Notes: a model not told the origin generated them from the letters alone. A stretch of 64,000 nt of DNA from Chelativorans multitrophicus (GCF_011317445.1 NZ_JAAAPL010000001.1:1426001-1490000), one strand, 5' to 3'. Shown: positions 8,339 to 17,378, counted from the stretch's first letter. Numbers and translations are program-made.

Positions 8339-10414
8339 CTACAGTTCCCCTGCGTCTTCGCCAGGTTCGGCCAACAGGAAGCCGACCGGATAAATCACCG
8401 TTTCAGGCGTGATCTCCTGATAAGCCAGTACCGGCAGGTGTATGCCGTGCTCATAAAGGATGTTATGCATCGCCAGGCGGACATCCTGCTGCATGATCAG
8501 GACCGGATCGTGACCGCGCCGGAATTCTTCCCCACAGATCTGTTTGGCCTGTTTGGCGATATAGGCTGAGATTGAAGGCTCCAGAATGAGAAAATTGCCC
8601 TCCTCGGTGTTTCGCATTCCCTCGCGCATGAGAGATTCAACAGTCGGCGAAACCACCACCACCGGCAGGAAGCCATCGGCGGCAAACCGCTTCGTAATGA
8701 AATCAGCGATTTCGATACGCACCTTCTGGGCCAGATAGCCGGGGTCCGGCCGCTTCTGCGACCATTTCAGAATACCCTCGAGAATGCGCACCCGGCTGGT
8801 GACGGGGATGCGCTCGCGCAACAGGTTCCGTATAACGCCGGCGATTTGATTGTTCGATGCCGCTTCCCGCAGATCGCCAACGAGCGCCGGATTGTTCGTT
8901 TGCACTTCATTCAGGATGGCTGTTATGTTCTGCAGGCTGGCCATAACGTCGAGCCGTTCAACTGCTACCCGCTTCAGGTGCATCAGCAGTTGCTCCATCG
9001 GGCGCCAATAGACGATGTTCTCTTCAGCTAGCCTTTGCTCCTGATCGGTGGGGACAAGCGCCCCCTCCCTGCGGCCAAAGCCGCTTAGCCACGGGATTCC
9101 GAGGGCATCGAGATAGGAAGTATGCGCCTTTACGAACAGGCTATCGGCCCTGAAGATTCCGCAATCGGCGAGCTCCTGGTTTACATATATCTGGTATGAG
9201 TGCGGCGATCCCTCGTCCACTTCAAACAGCCAATAGCCGGTCGGTATTCCATATTCCTGTGCGATGCTTATCCTGACGGCTTCGAAAGCGGAAAAGAACG
9301 CAGTGACATCCAGCTTATATATCTCCTTTGGAAGAATGAGCCTTACCGCTTCTTTCGCTCCGGTTCGCATGGCAATTTCGGCACACTGCCGTTGAAGCAG
9401 ATCCAGGCGAAGGGACCAATCCGTCTGCGCGCTCAGCACGTCCCGGTGTTGCCGGCGTATCGTCCAAATTACCCCCCCCGTCATTGCTGAACCAACAGAA
9501 ACGAAAATCCATGTTGGAAAGCCGGGGACCAAACCAAACAGGGCGATGATGATGCCGGCCATGACGATCGTGCGGCGGTTGGCGACGAACTGCTGAGCGA
9601 TCTCCGCGCCCAGATCCATGCCGTTGGGGTTGGTTACGCGCGTAACCATATTGCCCGCGGCAACGGAGATCAGAAGCGCGGGGATTTGCGCCACCAACCC
9701 GTCGCCGACCGTCAGGAGCGCGTAGAGGCTCAAAGCCTCGCCGAAACCCACCCCCCGCTGGGCCATGCCTATGGCCACGCCTCCCACAAGGTTTATGACA
9801 GTGATGACAAGGCCGGCTATCGCATCTCCCTTGACGAATTTCATTGCTCCGTCCATGGCGCCGAAAAGCTTGGCTTCGCGCTCCAGGTTCTGTCGCGCAT
9901 GCCTTGCATCGAGCTGGTCCATATTGCCGGCCCGGACATCCGCATCGATGCTCATCTGCTTGCCCGGCATGCCGTCCAGCGTGAAACGCGCGCCCACTTC
10001 GGCGACGCGATCGGCGCCTTTTGTGATGACCAGAAACTGCACCACCGTGATGATGAGGAACGTCACCAGCCCGACGGCCAGATTGCCCCCCATCGCCACC
10101 TGGCCGAAGGTCTCAACAATGCGGCTAGCATCCCCCTCAAGCAGAATAAGCCTTGTGGTGGAGATGGAAATCGAAAGCCGAAACAGCGTCGTCACCAGAA
10201 GCAGCGCCGGAAAGGTGGAGAACTGAACCGGATTGTGCATCTGCAGCGACATCAAGAGAATGATGATGGACGCACTGACATTCAGCGTGATCATCAGGTC
10301 CATCGCTGCGGGCGGCAACGGCAGAATGACCATCAATAGGACGAGCGCGAATACGAGGACGAGAAAGACGTCCTTCTGCCGCGCTATTGCGGCCAAGGGC
10401 TTTATGAGATTCAT
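8339..10414 (-). CDS. sctV: T3SS export gate protein SctV (FlhA/HrcV/RhcV family)
   Basis: 691 residues, normal for the family. The N-terminal half carries about eight membrane helices. It includes the conserved cytoplasmic FHIPEP-region segment running from RVAEVGARFTLDGMPGKQM through IDADVRAG to LEREAKLFGAMDGAMKFVKGDAIAGL. The C-terminal half is the cytoplasmic domain that forms the nonameric export ring. The start follows AGGAAACGA. It is the last core apparatus gene of the cluster, 21 bp after sctC1. The sequence appears intact. Confidence 0.96.
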   Translation of the reverse strand: MNLIKPLAAIARQKDVFLVLVFALVLLMVILPLPPAAMDLMITLNVSASIIILLMSLQMHNPVQFSTFPALLLVTTLFRLSISISTTRLILLEGDASRIVETFGQVAMGGNLAVGLVTFLIITVVQFLVITKGADRVAEVGARFTLDGMPGKQMSIDADVRAGNMDQLDARHARQNLEREAKLFGAMDGAMKFVKGDAIAGLVITVINLVGGVAIGMAQRGVGFGEALSLYALLTVGDGLVAQIPALLISVAAGNMVTRVTNPNGMDLGAEIAQQFVANRRTIVMAGIIIALFGLVPGFPTWIFVSVGSAMTGGVIWTIRRQHRDVLSAQTDWSLRLDLLQRQCAEIAMRTGAKEAVRLILPKEIYKLDVTAFFSAFEAVRISIAQEYGIPTGYWLFEVDEGSPHSYQIYVNQELADCGIFRADSLFVKAHTSYLDALGIPWLSGFGRREGALVPTDQEQRLAEENIVYWRPMEQLLMHLKRVAVERLDVMASLQNITAILNEVQTNNPALVGDLREAASNNQIAGVIRNLLRERIPVTSRVRILEGILKWSQKRPDPGYLAQKVRIEIADFITKRFAADGFLPVVVVSPTVESLMREGMRNTEEGNFLILEPSISAYIAKQAKQICGEEFRRGHDPVLIMQQDVRLAMHNILYEHGIHLPVLAYQEITPETVIYPVGFLLAEPGEDAGEL

Positions 10415-10434
10415 TCGTTTCCTAATGGGGTCTG

Positions 10435-11076
10435 TCAGGGTATTTTCGACAACCCCGGGCTGAACTGGCCTTCGGCGGGCATATCGGCCTTGGAATGCAG
10501 AACCGGCGTCTCAACCGAGCCCCGCAAAACGGCAATGTGAGTCCGGTCCGCGCTCTCCAGAGCCTCTACCGTCTTCTTCACATCCGAGACATAGGCTGGA
10601 GGCCCGGAAACGATGAGGATCTTGCCCTTTAAATCGAATCCGTGCTTGAACTTCGGCTGATAAAGACCAATTCGTGAAAGCGCTGAGATGATACGAGCGC
10701 CATTGTTTTTCTGCAACGAAAAGACCTCTGTCTGAACGCTGCTCGATGGTGCGACGTGCAGTATGGTGCCATCGAAATACCATACGAAACGATATTCGGC
10801 CGCCAGATGATCGAGATAGGCCTGAGGGGACAGACCCGGCGGCGTATTCGCGCCCGTCCGCCCCTTGATCCCCGGCGCTATATCGGCCGCTATGCCAAGA
10901 TTGAGCGCGAAAAACCGGATCGCCTCGCCAACCTCCTGGTCCATGCAGACATAGTCATAAACCGTATCGGCATTGGGCAAACCAGGCGGGCCTCCGAGCG
11001 CTGCCTGCGCAGGCAGCAAGGACGCTTGGGCCAGGCCTAAAAGCAAAAAAGCAAGCAATGACAAAAGGTACTTCAT
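10435..11076 (-). CDS. sctC1: T3SS secretin N-terminal subunit SctC1 (RhcC1/NolW type)
   Basis: 213 residues from the ATG at 11076, which gives a clean Sec signal peptide (MKYLLSLLAFLLLGLAQASL); a GTG at 11103 is in frame but lacks a ribosome site. The mature part matches the periplasmic N0/N1 modules of T3SS secretins: YVCMDQEVGEAIRFFALNLGIAADIAPGI, then the PQAYLDHLAAEYRFVWYFDGTILHVAP block. It stops before the membrane-embedded secretin core. In rhizobial T3SS this domain is known to be a separate gene from the core, as here. It would form the periplasmic end of the outer-membrane ring. Confidence 0.85.
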   Translation of the reverse strand: MKYLLSLLAFLLLGLAQASLLPAQAALGGPPGLPNADTVYDYVCMDQEVGEAIRFFALNLGIAADIAPGIKGRTGANTPPGLSPQAYLDHLAAEYRFVWYFDGTILHVAPSSSVQTEVFSLQKNNGARIISALSRIGLYQPKFKHGFDLKGKILIVSGPPAYVSDVKKTVEALESADRTHIAVLRGSVETPVLHSKADMPAEGQFSPGLSKIP

Positions 11077-11108
11077 TTTTCTAAGCCGCCCGAATTGCGG
11101 CACAACTT

Positions 11109-12461
11109 TTAGTAAAGGAAGCCCGCGGGGCCATAGATGCGAGCCGAGGAAAAGGGTTTACTCTTGTTGGACAGTATAAATTCGATATTGCTTCGCTGGA
11201 GACCGGTTATATCGGCAGCACTGGGCTTGTCCGATGCACCGAAATAGGGCGTGACCACCACTGCAATGTCCCGGTTGTGAGCGCTGACGCTTCCATGCCC
11301 CGCTAAGGAACGCAGAACCTCGCCCACGACGCCCCAGTTGCGGCGCGGCTGGTCGTGTGCGCCGGTGGTGTCCATCCGCGACAGTCCAGCCAGGATAAAA
11401 CTTTCTCCGCTGTGCAGGTCCACATTCGTATTCAGCTTCCGCGCAGCAACGTAGGGGACGGGGCCGCTGGAGAACTGAACGGTTTGCCGTGGCTCGGAAA
11501 TTTCCGCCTCGATGGCCAGACTGACCTTACCGCCGGGCAGCAGTTGAGGTGTGAAACCAATATTGAAACCCACAAACTTGTAGTCGACGCCAAATGAGGC
11601 TGCACCGTTGTTAACGGAATGCGTGGGAATCGCGATCTCTTCACCGGCCATGAACGACGCTTTTTTTCTGCCGATAGTCGTCAATGTCGTGTCCGAAAGA
11701 ATGGTCGCCACGCCGTTGTCCAGCAGCAACTTCATGAATTTATTTACATCATGTCCGCGTCCACGGATGTCGCCGGTCCTGTAGTGATTGCTGGGAGACA
11801 ATGCCGACCAGTTCACGCCATAGGTCTCCAGCCGATCACGGGAGACCTCCATGAATTTTATGTCGAGCCTTATGATTGGGCTTTCGGCCACCGCAATCTC
11901 GTTGATCAGCACGCTCTCGGGAATGCTCTTCTCCAGGCTCTCTATCGCTGCATCGTATGTCTGTTGGTCTGGGACGGTGCCCGTGGCGTAAACGCTGCCT
12001 CTGGCGGAACGGATCGTAATCCGCGCCGCGGGAAAGCGTTGCGAGAGCATGCGCTGCATCTCATCGAGATTGTAGATCACAACCATGTCGTACTGAAACA
12101 ATGTTCTTCCGCCAAGATCGACGCCCGTTACCGTGGTCTCGCCTGCGCTCTTGCCGTAGATGAAATGGGCTTCGCCGGGGGATTCTTTGATATCAGCGAT
12201 CGTCGGATCCGCGACGAACAGACTTTCCGCGTTTTCAGTCCCGCTCAATTGCAGGCCTTTTCCGATCTCGATGATAAGCCGTTGGCCATATGCCGGGCTT
12301 GCTTGCGCCCAGGTGCAAAGCAACAACGCCAGCAATGAAAGCAGTCTTGTAAAAAAGACGAGCGCCCCCGACCGGAAAGTGTACAAAAATGCGCGCGCGC
12401 TACAGTGCCGTGCGTCTATCAGAACGCACGGAGGATGCTGCAGATCATTGAGTCTAGACAT
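11109..12461 (-). CDS. sctC2: T3SS secretin core SctC2 (RhcC2; CpaC/RcpA-like)
   Basis: 450 residues from ATG 12461 (GGAAG 5 nt upstream); TTG 12542 and ATG 12464 are alternatives. A hydrophobic signal (LLSLLALLLCTWAQASPAYG) precedes a pilus-secretin N domain (QRLIIEIGKGLQLSGTENAE, FIYGKSAGETTVTGVDL), a BON-like segment (TGTVPDQQTYDAAIESLEK) and the secretin core with ATILSDTTLTTIGRKKASF and GEEIAIPT. The N domain plus BON layout is that of Tad/CpaC secretins rather than classical YscC. It should form the outer-membrane channel together with SctC1. The 30-odd residues before the signal are odd and the true start may be later. Confidence 0.88.
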   Translation of the reverse strand: MSRLNDLQHPPCVLIDARHCSARAFLYTFRSGALVFFTRLLSLLALLLCTWAQASPAYGQRLIIEIGKGLQLSGTENAESLFVADPTIADIKESPGEAHFIYGKSAGETTVTGVDLGGRTLFQYDMVVIYNLDEMQRMLSQRFPAARITIRSARGSVYATGTVPDQQTYDAAIESLEKSIPESVLINEIAVAESPIIRLDIKFMEVSRDRLETYGVNWSALSPSNHYRTGDIRGRGHDVNKFMKLLLDNGVATILSDTTLTTIGRKKASFMAGEEIAIPTHSVNNGAASFGVDYKFVGFNIGFTPQLLPGGKVSLAIEAEISEPRQTVQFSSGPVPYVAARKLNTNVDLHSGESFILAGLSRMDTTGAHDQPRRNWGVVGEVLRSLAGHGSVSAHNRDIAVVVTPYFGASDKPSAADITGLQRSNIEFILSNKSKPFSSARIYGPAGFLY

Positions 12462-12560
12462 CATGGCTTCCGATAACCGAAGCCGGTGCTCGGATTTATG
12501 CGCTAAGGTCGAGCAGTTCATCTGCGACATCAAATCGGTCAACTTCTCATTTCCAGCCTA

Positions 12561-13106
12561 CTAGGCGCCCGTACCTAGCCTAAAATGGTTCGGGCGCTTC
12601 CAGTTCTGTTGCGACAATATCTGCATCAGCCGCATAAAAGGCCGCAGGGCCACATGAGTGGCGATTTCGGAGACCTCCATTTTACTGGAGAACAGTACGA
12701 GCCGGTCATGCAGTTGCCTGGCCGCGGGCGCCTGCGACACCGGCTCTCCATCGGCTACTGGATATGCTCCCTCGCGGCCATGCAACCGCTCCAGAAACTG
12801 CGCTGAGTTTCTGTCATGATCGACCGGCGCGACTTTTTGCGAAGCCTTACGCGGCGTTTCCAAGGCTGCGGCCAAGTGCGATTGTTCCCTCACCTCTCCG
12901 GTTCGCCGCGGACCGGCCGTAACGGCCATCGCCTCGGCTGAATCGCCGTCATAAGCCTCCCCCAGCATGGCCGCATAGCTGCTGGAGGGCTCGTCGATGG
13001 ACCAGGAAACCTTCTCCTGCGGCTTTACCGCCGCAGGGCGCACTTCGGAAACACGTGTAAACCGCCCACCGGCTTCCGTGTCGAGCTTATTGACTTGTGT
13101 ACTCAT
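12561..13106 (-). CDS. Unassigned T3SS-cluster protein, possible SctP-like regulator (181 aa)
   Basis: Starts at ATG 13106, overlapping the stop of the preceding gene as TGATG. The protein is hydrophilic, mostly low complexity and probably disordered through residue 110. A more ordered C-terminal part follows (ARQLHDRLVLFSSKMEVSEIATHVALRPFMRLMQILSQQNWKRPNHF). Disordered, Pro/Ser/Glu-rich proteins with a short C-terminal domain, encoded among the core genes, are often needle-length regulators (SctP), otherwise missing here. No diagnostic motif is seen. Confidence 0.6.
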   Translation of the reverse strand: MSTQVNKLDTEAGGRFTRVSEVRPAAVKPQEKVSWSIDEPSSSYAAMLGEAYDGDSAEAMAVTAGPRRTGEVREQSHLAAALETPRKASQKVAPVDHDRNSAQFLERLHGREGAYPVADGEPVSQAPAARQLHDRLVLFSSKMEVSEIATHVALRPFMRLMQILSQQNWKRPNHFRLGTGA

Positions 13107-13417
13107 CAACTATCCATCTTTCCCAGATAGGCCCTGATTGCACTTTGCCCTTCCGCTCCGGAATGGCCGCTCAGCATGGCAAGACGCGCTCTCACATAGG
13201 CAAAATTGCGGGTATCGCGGCGTGCTTCACCGGCCACGGCAGCTGCGTCCTCCAACTCGCCGGCAAGAAACAATGCATAGGCCAGAACCTCACGGAAACG
13301 CTGATCTTCCGGAAAAAGCGCCAGCCCGGCACGGCCATAGATGACCGCCTTGGCAATGAACTGGGCCTTTAAGCTAAAAGCAGCCAGCATCAAAAGAATG
13401 TCTGCTGTTACGTTCAT
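13106..13417 (-). CDS. Short TPR-like T3SS protein, possible SctY-type chaperone (103 aa)
   Basis: ATG 13417 is chosen; TTG 13423 is a longer alternative. The whole protein is two to three helical repeats of TPR type (AKAVIYGRAGLALFPEDQRF, EVLAYALFLAGELEDAAAVA, YVRARLAMLSGHSG). It resembles in size and repeat pattern the SctY/SctG families, which bind SctX or the needle subunit in the cytoplasm. It lies between a TPR lipoprotein and the unassigned 181-residue gene, with a 1-3 bp overlap, so it belongs to the T3SS transcript. The family assignment is tentative. Confidence 0.6.
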   Translation of the reverse strand: MNVTADILLMLAAFSLKAQFIAKAVIYGRAGLALFPEDQRFREVLAYALFLAGELEDAAAVAGEARRDTRNFAYVRARLAMLSGHSGAEGQSAIRAYLGKMDS

Positions 13418-13517
13418 AAACAATCTGCTCGATAAATATTGGCAGCGAACTCACAGGAACGGGAAATCGGTCGTTATCTGAAAATCAAAAAAACAGATGA
13501 GAACGCATTCGAATGGC

Positions 13518-14273
13518 TCAGTGCACCGGCGGCAGCTTGGATATCTGCGCGAAATTTGCCTTTGCCTGGCTTTCCGTCAGGTCGAGAAGTGCTGTGTCCA
13601 TCGCTCTATGGCGATCGCCCGCCAGATACTGAACCAAAGCCAAGTTCTGGCGGATGGTGGTGTTGTCCTGGTTCGAGCGGAATAATTCCGCCATTGGCGA
13701 ATAAGCTTCCCAAGCCCGCCCAGAAAGAGCCAGCGACAGCGCACAGTTGTTGAGGGCCTTCTCGTCAGAAGGAGCGTAAGCCAGGGCAGCCCTATAAAAC
13801 TGTTGCGCCAGATCATGGTGGCCCTCCAGATCGTGAGCTATGCCCATTGCGTTCAGCGCCTCCAAACTGTTGGGCGACACGCGAAGGATTTCCTGCAGAA
13901 AGACCTTTGCTCCTTGCGGATTGTTCCGCGCCAATTCAACTCGGGCGAGCCCCAGCAGACTCTCCATTCGCGCCCCAAGATCGGCCGCTTTGCGGTAATG
14001 GATTGCCGCCTTTAAATATGCCTTCTGACGGAAATAGGCATCCGCCAGGCCCAAAGCGGCGACGCTCGAATGAGGGTTGTCCGCGGCGATTGCATCCAAT
14101 AGGGCATAGGCCTTCTCAAAGTCGCCGTAGCCCAGCATAGTCTCGCCGACCGAGATTTGCGAAAGAACACTTGTCCCGTTCGTGTTGGGGCCTGAGCAGC
14201 CTGTCAAAAATAGGAAACCAGCAAACATCATGCATCTGAAGAGCAGGCGCTCAATAGATCTCGCCGCTATCAT
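13518..14273 (-). CDS. TPR lipoprotein, TadD / Y4yS-like
   Basis: 251 residues from ATG 14273, which has AGGGGA upstream; the frame stays open to 14426 but has no better start. A lipoprotein signal ends in the lipobox LTGC (Cys about residue 26). The mature protein is built of TPR units, for example AALGLADAYFRQKAYLKAAIHYRKA and NSLEALNAMGIAHDLEGHHDLAQQFYRAAL. TadD lipoproteins act as pilotins for RcpA/CpaC secretins in Tad pili, and rhizobial T3SS loci carry a similar gene (y4yS). Two genes away lies the CpaC-like sctC2, so a pilotin role is a reasonable inference. Confidence 0.82.
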   Translation of the reverse strand: MIAARSIERLLFRCMMFAGFLFLTGCSGPNTNGTSVLSQISVGETMLGYGDFEKAYALLDAIAADNPHSSVAALGLADAYFRQKAYLKAAIHYRKAADLGARMESLLGLARVELARNNPQGAKVFLQEILRVSPNSLEALNAMGIAHDLEGHHDLAQQFYRAALAYAPSDEKALNNCALSLALSGRAWEAYSPMAELFRSNQDNTTIRQNLALVQYLAGDRHRAMDTALLDLTESQAKANFAQISKLPPVH

Positions 14274-14578
14274 TCCAATCCCCTGTTGTACGGCGCGAGA
14301 AGCGATGCACCCAAACGAAACATGGCTCCAGTGCCAGGACGGACGCAACATGCTCCCACGCGCAGGCCGGCCCAAATCCAACTGCCTGAACAGCCGGTTA
14401 GACTCGCTTACGATCAGCCACAACACTACGCTAGCAACGACATCGACGAGCTGCTAACTGAATGTTTGGAGAGCGAATATCTCAGTTCCGTCACAAGTGC
14501 GCGCGCATGTGAACCGCGTTCTGGTTTACTCGAAGGATATCCACACAAAATCTGACTGCTGATCGCACGCACCGGCTG

Positions 14579-15598
14579 TTAACCGCCCGCAGTCCTGCCC
14601 AATATCTTCTCCATGCTGCGTATGGACCTGGCCGGCAGATACTGCCCAGGTGCCGACATCCGGTAGAATTCCAACGCCGCCCCCGGAACATTAAACGTCG
14701 GAATGTTCATGGCGAGAAACTTCCTGCACAATCCCGGCACGCTCGCCCCCATTGCCTTGAAAACGAGATAGGGAGGGTATCCGGCCCCCGGATAAAATAT
14801 AACCGCCGCAAGCACCTGGTCACTGTGCACCACGTGAGTGGATTCGGAAAGCAGGGGGGCCGCAGCATCATTCAAGGCGATCGATTTACGTCCGGCCTTT
14901 ATTTCCCGATCACCCTCCTGGTCCTTGTACTCCCTCTTCACTTCCTCCTTCGTCATCTTGTTCTGAGAGATAAACATTCGGTCTTGTATTTTATAATCAA
15001 TCAGCGCCAGCACGATCAGAACCCCTAATACTGCAGCGACGAGCATTCCGATTCGTGACGTGAACAGATCATAGAGGCACGCTTCTCCGCAGTGACTAGC
15101 CTGCAGAGAGTTATCCATGTTGGCTACGTATAGATATATAAAGATCGCAGATACGGCCGTGAACAGCACAATCATCCGCATGAAGCTGTATAGGGTCGCC
15201 TTCGAAAAAATGCTCTTGATCTGGCCGACGGGATTGAAGCGTTCGAATTTTGGAGCCAATGCCTTCGGTGCAAACATAAATTTATTGAGCACGCAACTTA
15301 GCAGCAATGTGAACAAGGCGCTTGCACCGCAAATTGCCAGCATCCAGTGAACCACCGGCATAGCCGCGACGAGGCTCGTTGCCGTTGCTGCTTCTAAATC
15401 GTGGCTGATGCTGGAGAAGACTGCTGCGGAGAGGTTTAGCAATGCTTCCGAGAGTGGGCGGAAGAGCCAGATCAAGAGCACGACAACGAATGTCAGCAGG
15501 GCAGCTTCGATAATATTTTTTCGTTGGGGGACCTGCCCTTCCCTGCGCCGCTCCTCGAGCCTGCGCGGCGTCGGGGCTTCCGTCTTTTCGCCGCTCAT
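14579..15598 (-). CDS. sctU: T3SS switch protein SctU (YscU/FlhB family) lacking the NPTH motif
   Basis: 339 residues. The N-terminus EKTEAPTPRRLEERRREGQV, four membrane helices to about residue 205, and the linker KMTKEEVKREYKDQEGDREIK are all typical. In the cytoplasmic domain the self-cleavage motif Asn-Pro-Thr-His, expected just before the AVIFYPG strand, is replaced by Ser259-Asp-Gln-Val262 (14813-14824). I checked the codons and there is no frameshift. Downstream residues still follow the family pattern (PGLCRKFLAMNIPTFNVPGAA, PGQYLPA). Family knowledge says cleavage between Asn and Pro sets substrate switching, so this copy should not cleave in the usual way. The start overlaps the sctT stop as ATGA. 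Confidence 0.94.
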   Translation of the reverse strand: MSGEKTEAPTPRRLEERRREGQVPQRKNIIEAALLTFVVVLLIWLFRPLSEALLNLSAAVFSSISHDLEAATATSLVAAMPVVHWMLAICGASALFTLLLSCVLNKFMFAPKALAPKFERFNPVGQIKSIFSKATLYSFMRMIVLFTAVSAIFIYLYVANMDNSLQASHCGEACLYDLFTSRIGMLVAAVLGVLIVLALIDYKIQDRMFISQNKMTKEEVKREYKDQEGDREIKAGRKSIALNDAAAPLLSESTHVVHSDQVLAAVIFYPGAGYPPYLVFKAMGASVPGLCRKFLAMNIPTFNVPGAALEFYRMSAPGQYLPARSIRSMEKILGRTAGG

Positions 15599-16410
15599 AA
15601 TCCGAGAACCTGCTGCATCAGTACCAAAGAACCGGCCACTGTCTCCCAGAGCTTGGGATAAAGGAGGGCAATGTAGAAAATCAGCATGACCAGAAGGACC
15701 GCTGATTTAACGGGCATGCCCAGTGTCAGAGCGTTGAGGCTGGGTGCCGAGCGGGCCAGAAAAGCGATGCAGATGTCGCTCAGCAACATAAAGCCGGAGA
15801 TCGGCAGCACCAGCACCAATGCGGTGAAGTAAACCATGCCGGCAAAGCGGACGAAGAGGAGAAGCGTCTCCCGCGTGAAGGCGGGAAGCAGATCCATCGG
15901 CGGCCATATCGCGATGCTCTGATAAAATATCGTCATGACCATCAGGAAGCCACCCGCGGCGAAAAAGAAGCCTGCGAAAAGCTGTGAGAGGAAGATCGCC
16001 GTCGGTGTCGTTTGAGCGGAGAAGACCACATCGTAATCCTCCGCCTGCGTGCTTCCGCGCTGCGTGTCGAGGATTACGCCCGCCAGTTCCAAGCCGCGGA
16101 TCGGCAACCAGACGAGCGTGCCTAGAAAGAGCCCCAACGCCAGTTCCTTCACGATCAGAACCGGATAAGAGGGGAGCGCCCCGCCTTGCCTGGCGATTTC
16201 CGTGCCAACCTCGGCAGCCAGGCTGGATACGATCGGAAAGCTCATCGCCGCCATCGTGCCGAAGCGGACGATGCGCGGCATGCTCTTACGGGAAAAGAAA
16301 GGCGAGATGGCAAAAAAACCGCTGAGCCTCGTCATCGACAGCAAGAATGCAAGGAGGAGATCCAGCAATTCGCGGTTATCAGGAGCAATGAATGAGAGCG
16401 CCTCCTTCAC
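15595..16410 (-). CDS. sctT: T3SS export apparatus SctT (FliR/SpaR family)
   Basis: 271 residues with six to eight predicted membrane helices. Family segments include LLLAFLLSMTRLSGFFAISPFF, VKELALGLFLGTLVWLPIRGLELAGVILDTQRGSTQAE and the C-terminal LNALTLGMPVKSAVLLVMLIFY. SctT forms the base of the SctRST export gate in the inner membrane. It starts 2 bp after the sctS stop and its stop overlaps the sctU start, so it is translated in a coupled fashion with both. Confidence 0.96.
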   Translation of the reverse strand: MKEALSFIAPDNRELLDLLLAFLLSMTRLSGFFAISPFFSRKSMPRIVRFGTMAAMSFPIVSSLAAEVGTEIARQGGALPSYPVLIVKELALGLFLGTLVWLPIRGLELAGVILDTQRGSTQAEDYDVVFSAQTTPTAIFLSQLFAGFFFAAGGFLMVMTIFYQSIAIWPPMDLLPAFTRETLLLFVRFAGMVYFTALVLVLPISGFMLLSDICIAFLARSAPSLNALTLGMPVKSAVLLVMLIFYIALLYPKLWETVAGSLVLMQQVLGL

Positions 16411-16412
16411 TG

Positions 16413-16676
16413 TCAGATCCTCAAGATCTCGTTCATCACCTGCTCGAAAAGACTCAGCAAATGGGATGACATTCCTCCGATGGAAAAGGACAGGATCAGC
16501 ACCACGGCAGTCAGTTTCGCCGCGAAGGCAACCGTTTGCTCCTGGAGCTGGATCAGCGTCTGGACAATCGCCACCATCAGTCCAACCACCGTGGCGGCGA
16601 TGATCAGCGGCATGGACAGATAAAAGACCAGGACAATGGCGTTGCGCGCCATCATCATCACGTCATCTGGCGACAA
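16413..16676 (-). CDS. sctS: T3SS export apparatus SctS (FliQ family)
   Basis: 87 residues, the standard length, with two long hydrophobic helices around the conserved VGLMVAIVQTLIQLQEQT segment. It starts MSPDDVMMMARNAIVLVFYLS, as in the family. Four copies normally join SctR and SctT in the export gate. The gene sits between sctR and sctT in the standard order. Confidence 0.96.
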   Translation of the reverse strand: MSPDDVMMMARNAIVLVFYLSMPLIIAATVVGLMVAIVQTLIQLQEQTVAFAAKLTAVVLILSFSIGGMSSHLLSLFEQVMNEILRI

Positions 16677-16715
16677 TGTGCATCCTCCTGTGGTTCTCCC
16701 AGATGAGAGGACGCA

Positions 16716-17378
16716 TCATCGCGCGTAGCTCAATACGAGATTGTGGAGCAGAAGAGCCCAGCCGTCGGCGGCGACAAACAACAGTATCTTGATGGGCAGA
16801 GACACCAGCATGGGCGGCACCATCATCGCCCCCATGGCCAGCAAGATATTGGAAACCACCATATCGACCACAACAAAGGGCAGGAAAATGAGAAAGGCGA
16901 TCTGAAAAGCCCTTGTAAGTTCCGATGTCACATGTGCGGGTAAAAGGATGAAAACGTTGTCGGTTGTAATTTGCCCATGCAGTGTTTCAGGCCACATCTT
17001 CCTGGCCGCATCCATGAAAAACTGGAGTTCACGCGGAGAGGAAAACTGCTTTAGGTAACCGGTAAACGCCTCAGAAACGACAGAATACAGCTGGGAGACA
17101 TTTTCCCAGCCAGTAAAGCCCAATTGCTGCTGCTGCACCTGGGTGATGATGGCATTCCCGACCGGGACCATCACGAACACCGTCAGCGTCAAGGCGATGG
17201 AGTTGATCACCAGCCCCGAAGGGGCCTGTTGCACGCCGATTGCATTGCGCAACAGCATCAACACGATGGATATCTTTGTGAACGCCGTGCCCATTACCAC
17301 GATAAACGGAATGAAGCTCAGCGCCATTACAGCGATGATGGTCGGCAGAATAGCCGGGAAGTTCTCAACCGCCGTCAT
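16716..17378 (-). CDS. sctR: T3SS export apparatus SctR (FliP family)
   Basis: 220 residues from ATG 17378; a longer frame to 17471 would add an untypical 31-residue leader. Family features are FTKISIVLMLLRNAIGVQQAPSG, the SLALT-like hydrophobic helix after it, and the C-terminal PFVVVDMVVSNILLAMGAMMVPP. The start lies inside the end of sctQ, a 14-bp overlap. Five SctR copies form the core of the inner-membrane pore. Confidence 0.95.
   Translation of the reverse strand: MTAVENFPAILPTIIAVMALSFIPFIVVMGTAFTKISIVLMLLRNAIGVQQAPSGLVINSIALTLTVFVMVPVGNAIITQVQQQQLGFTGWENVSQLYSVVSEAFTGYLKQFSSPRELQFFMDAARKMWPETLHGQITTDNVFILLPAHVTSELTRAFQIAFLIFLPFVVVDMVVSNILLAMGAMMVPPMLVSLPIKILLFVAADGWALLLHNLVLSYAR

Noticed and set aside
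9686-10339. 217-codon + strand frame inside sctV
   Set aside because: Complement of the conserved FHIPEP-region membrane segment of SctV, without domain or ribosome site.
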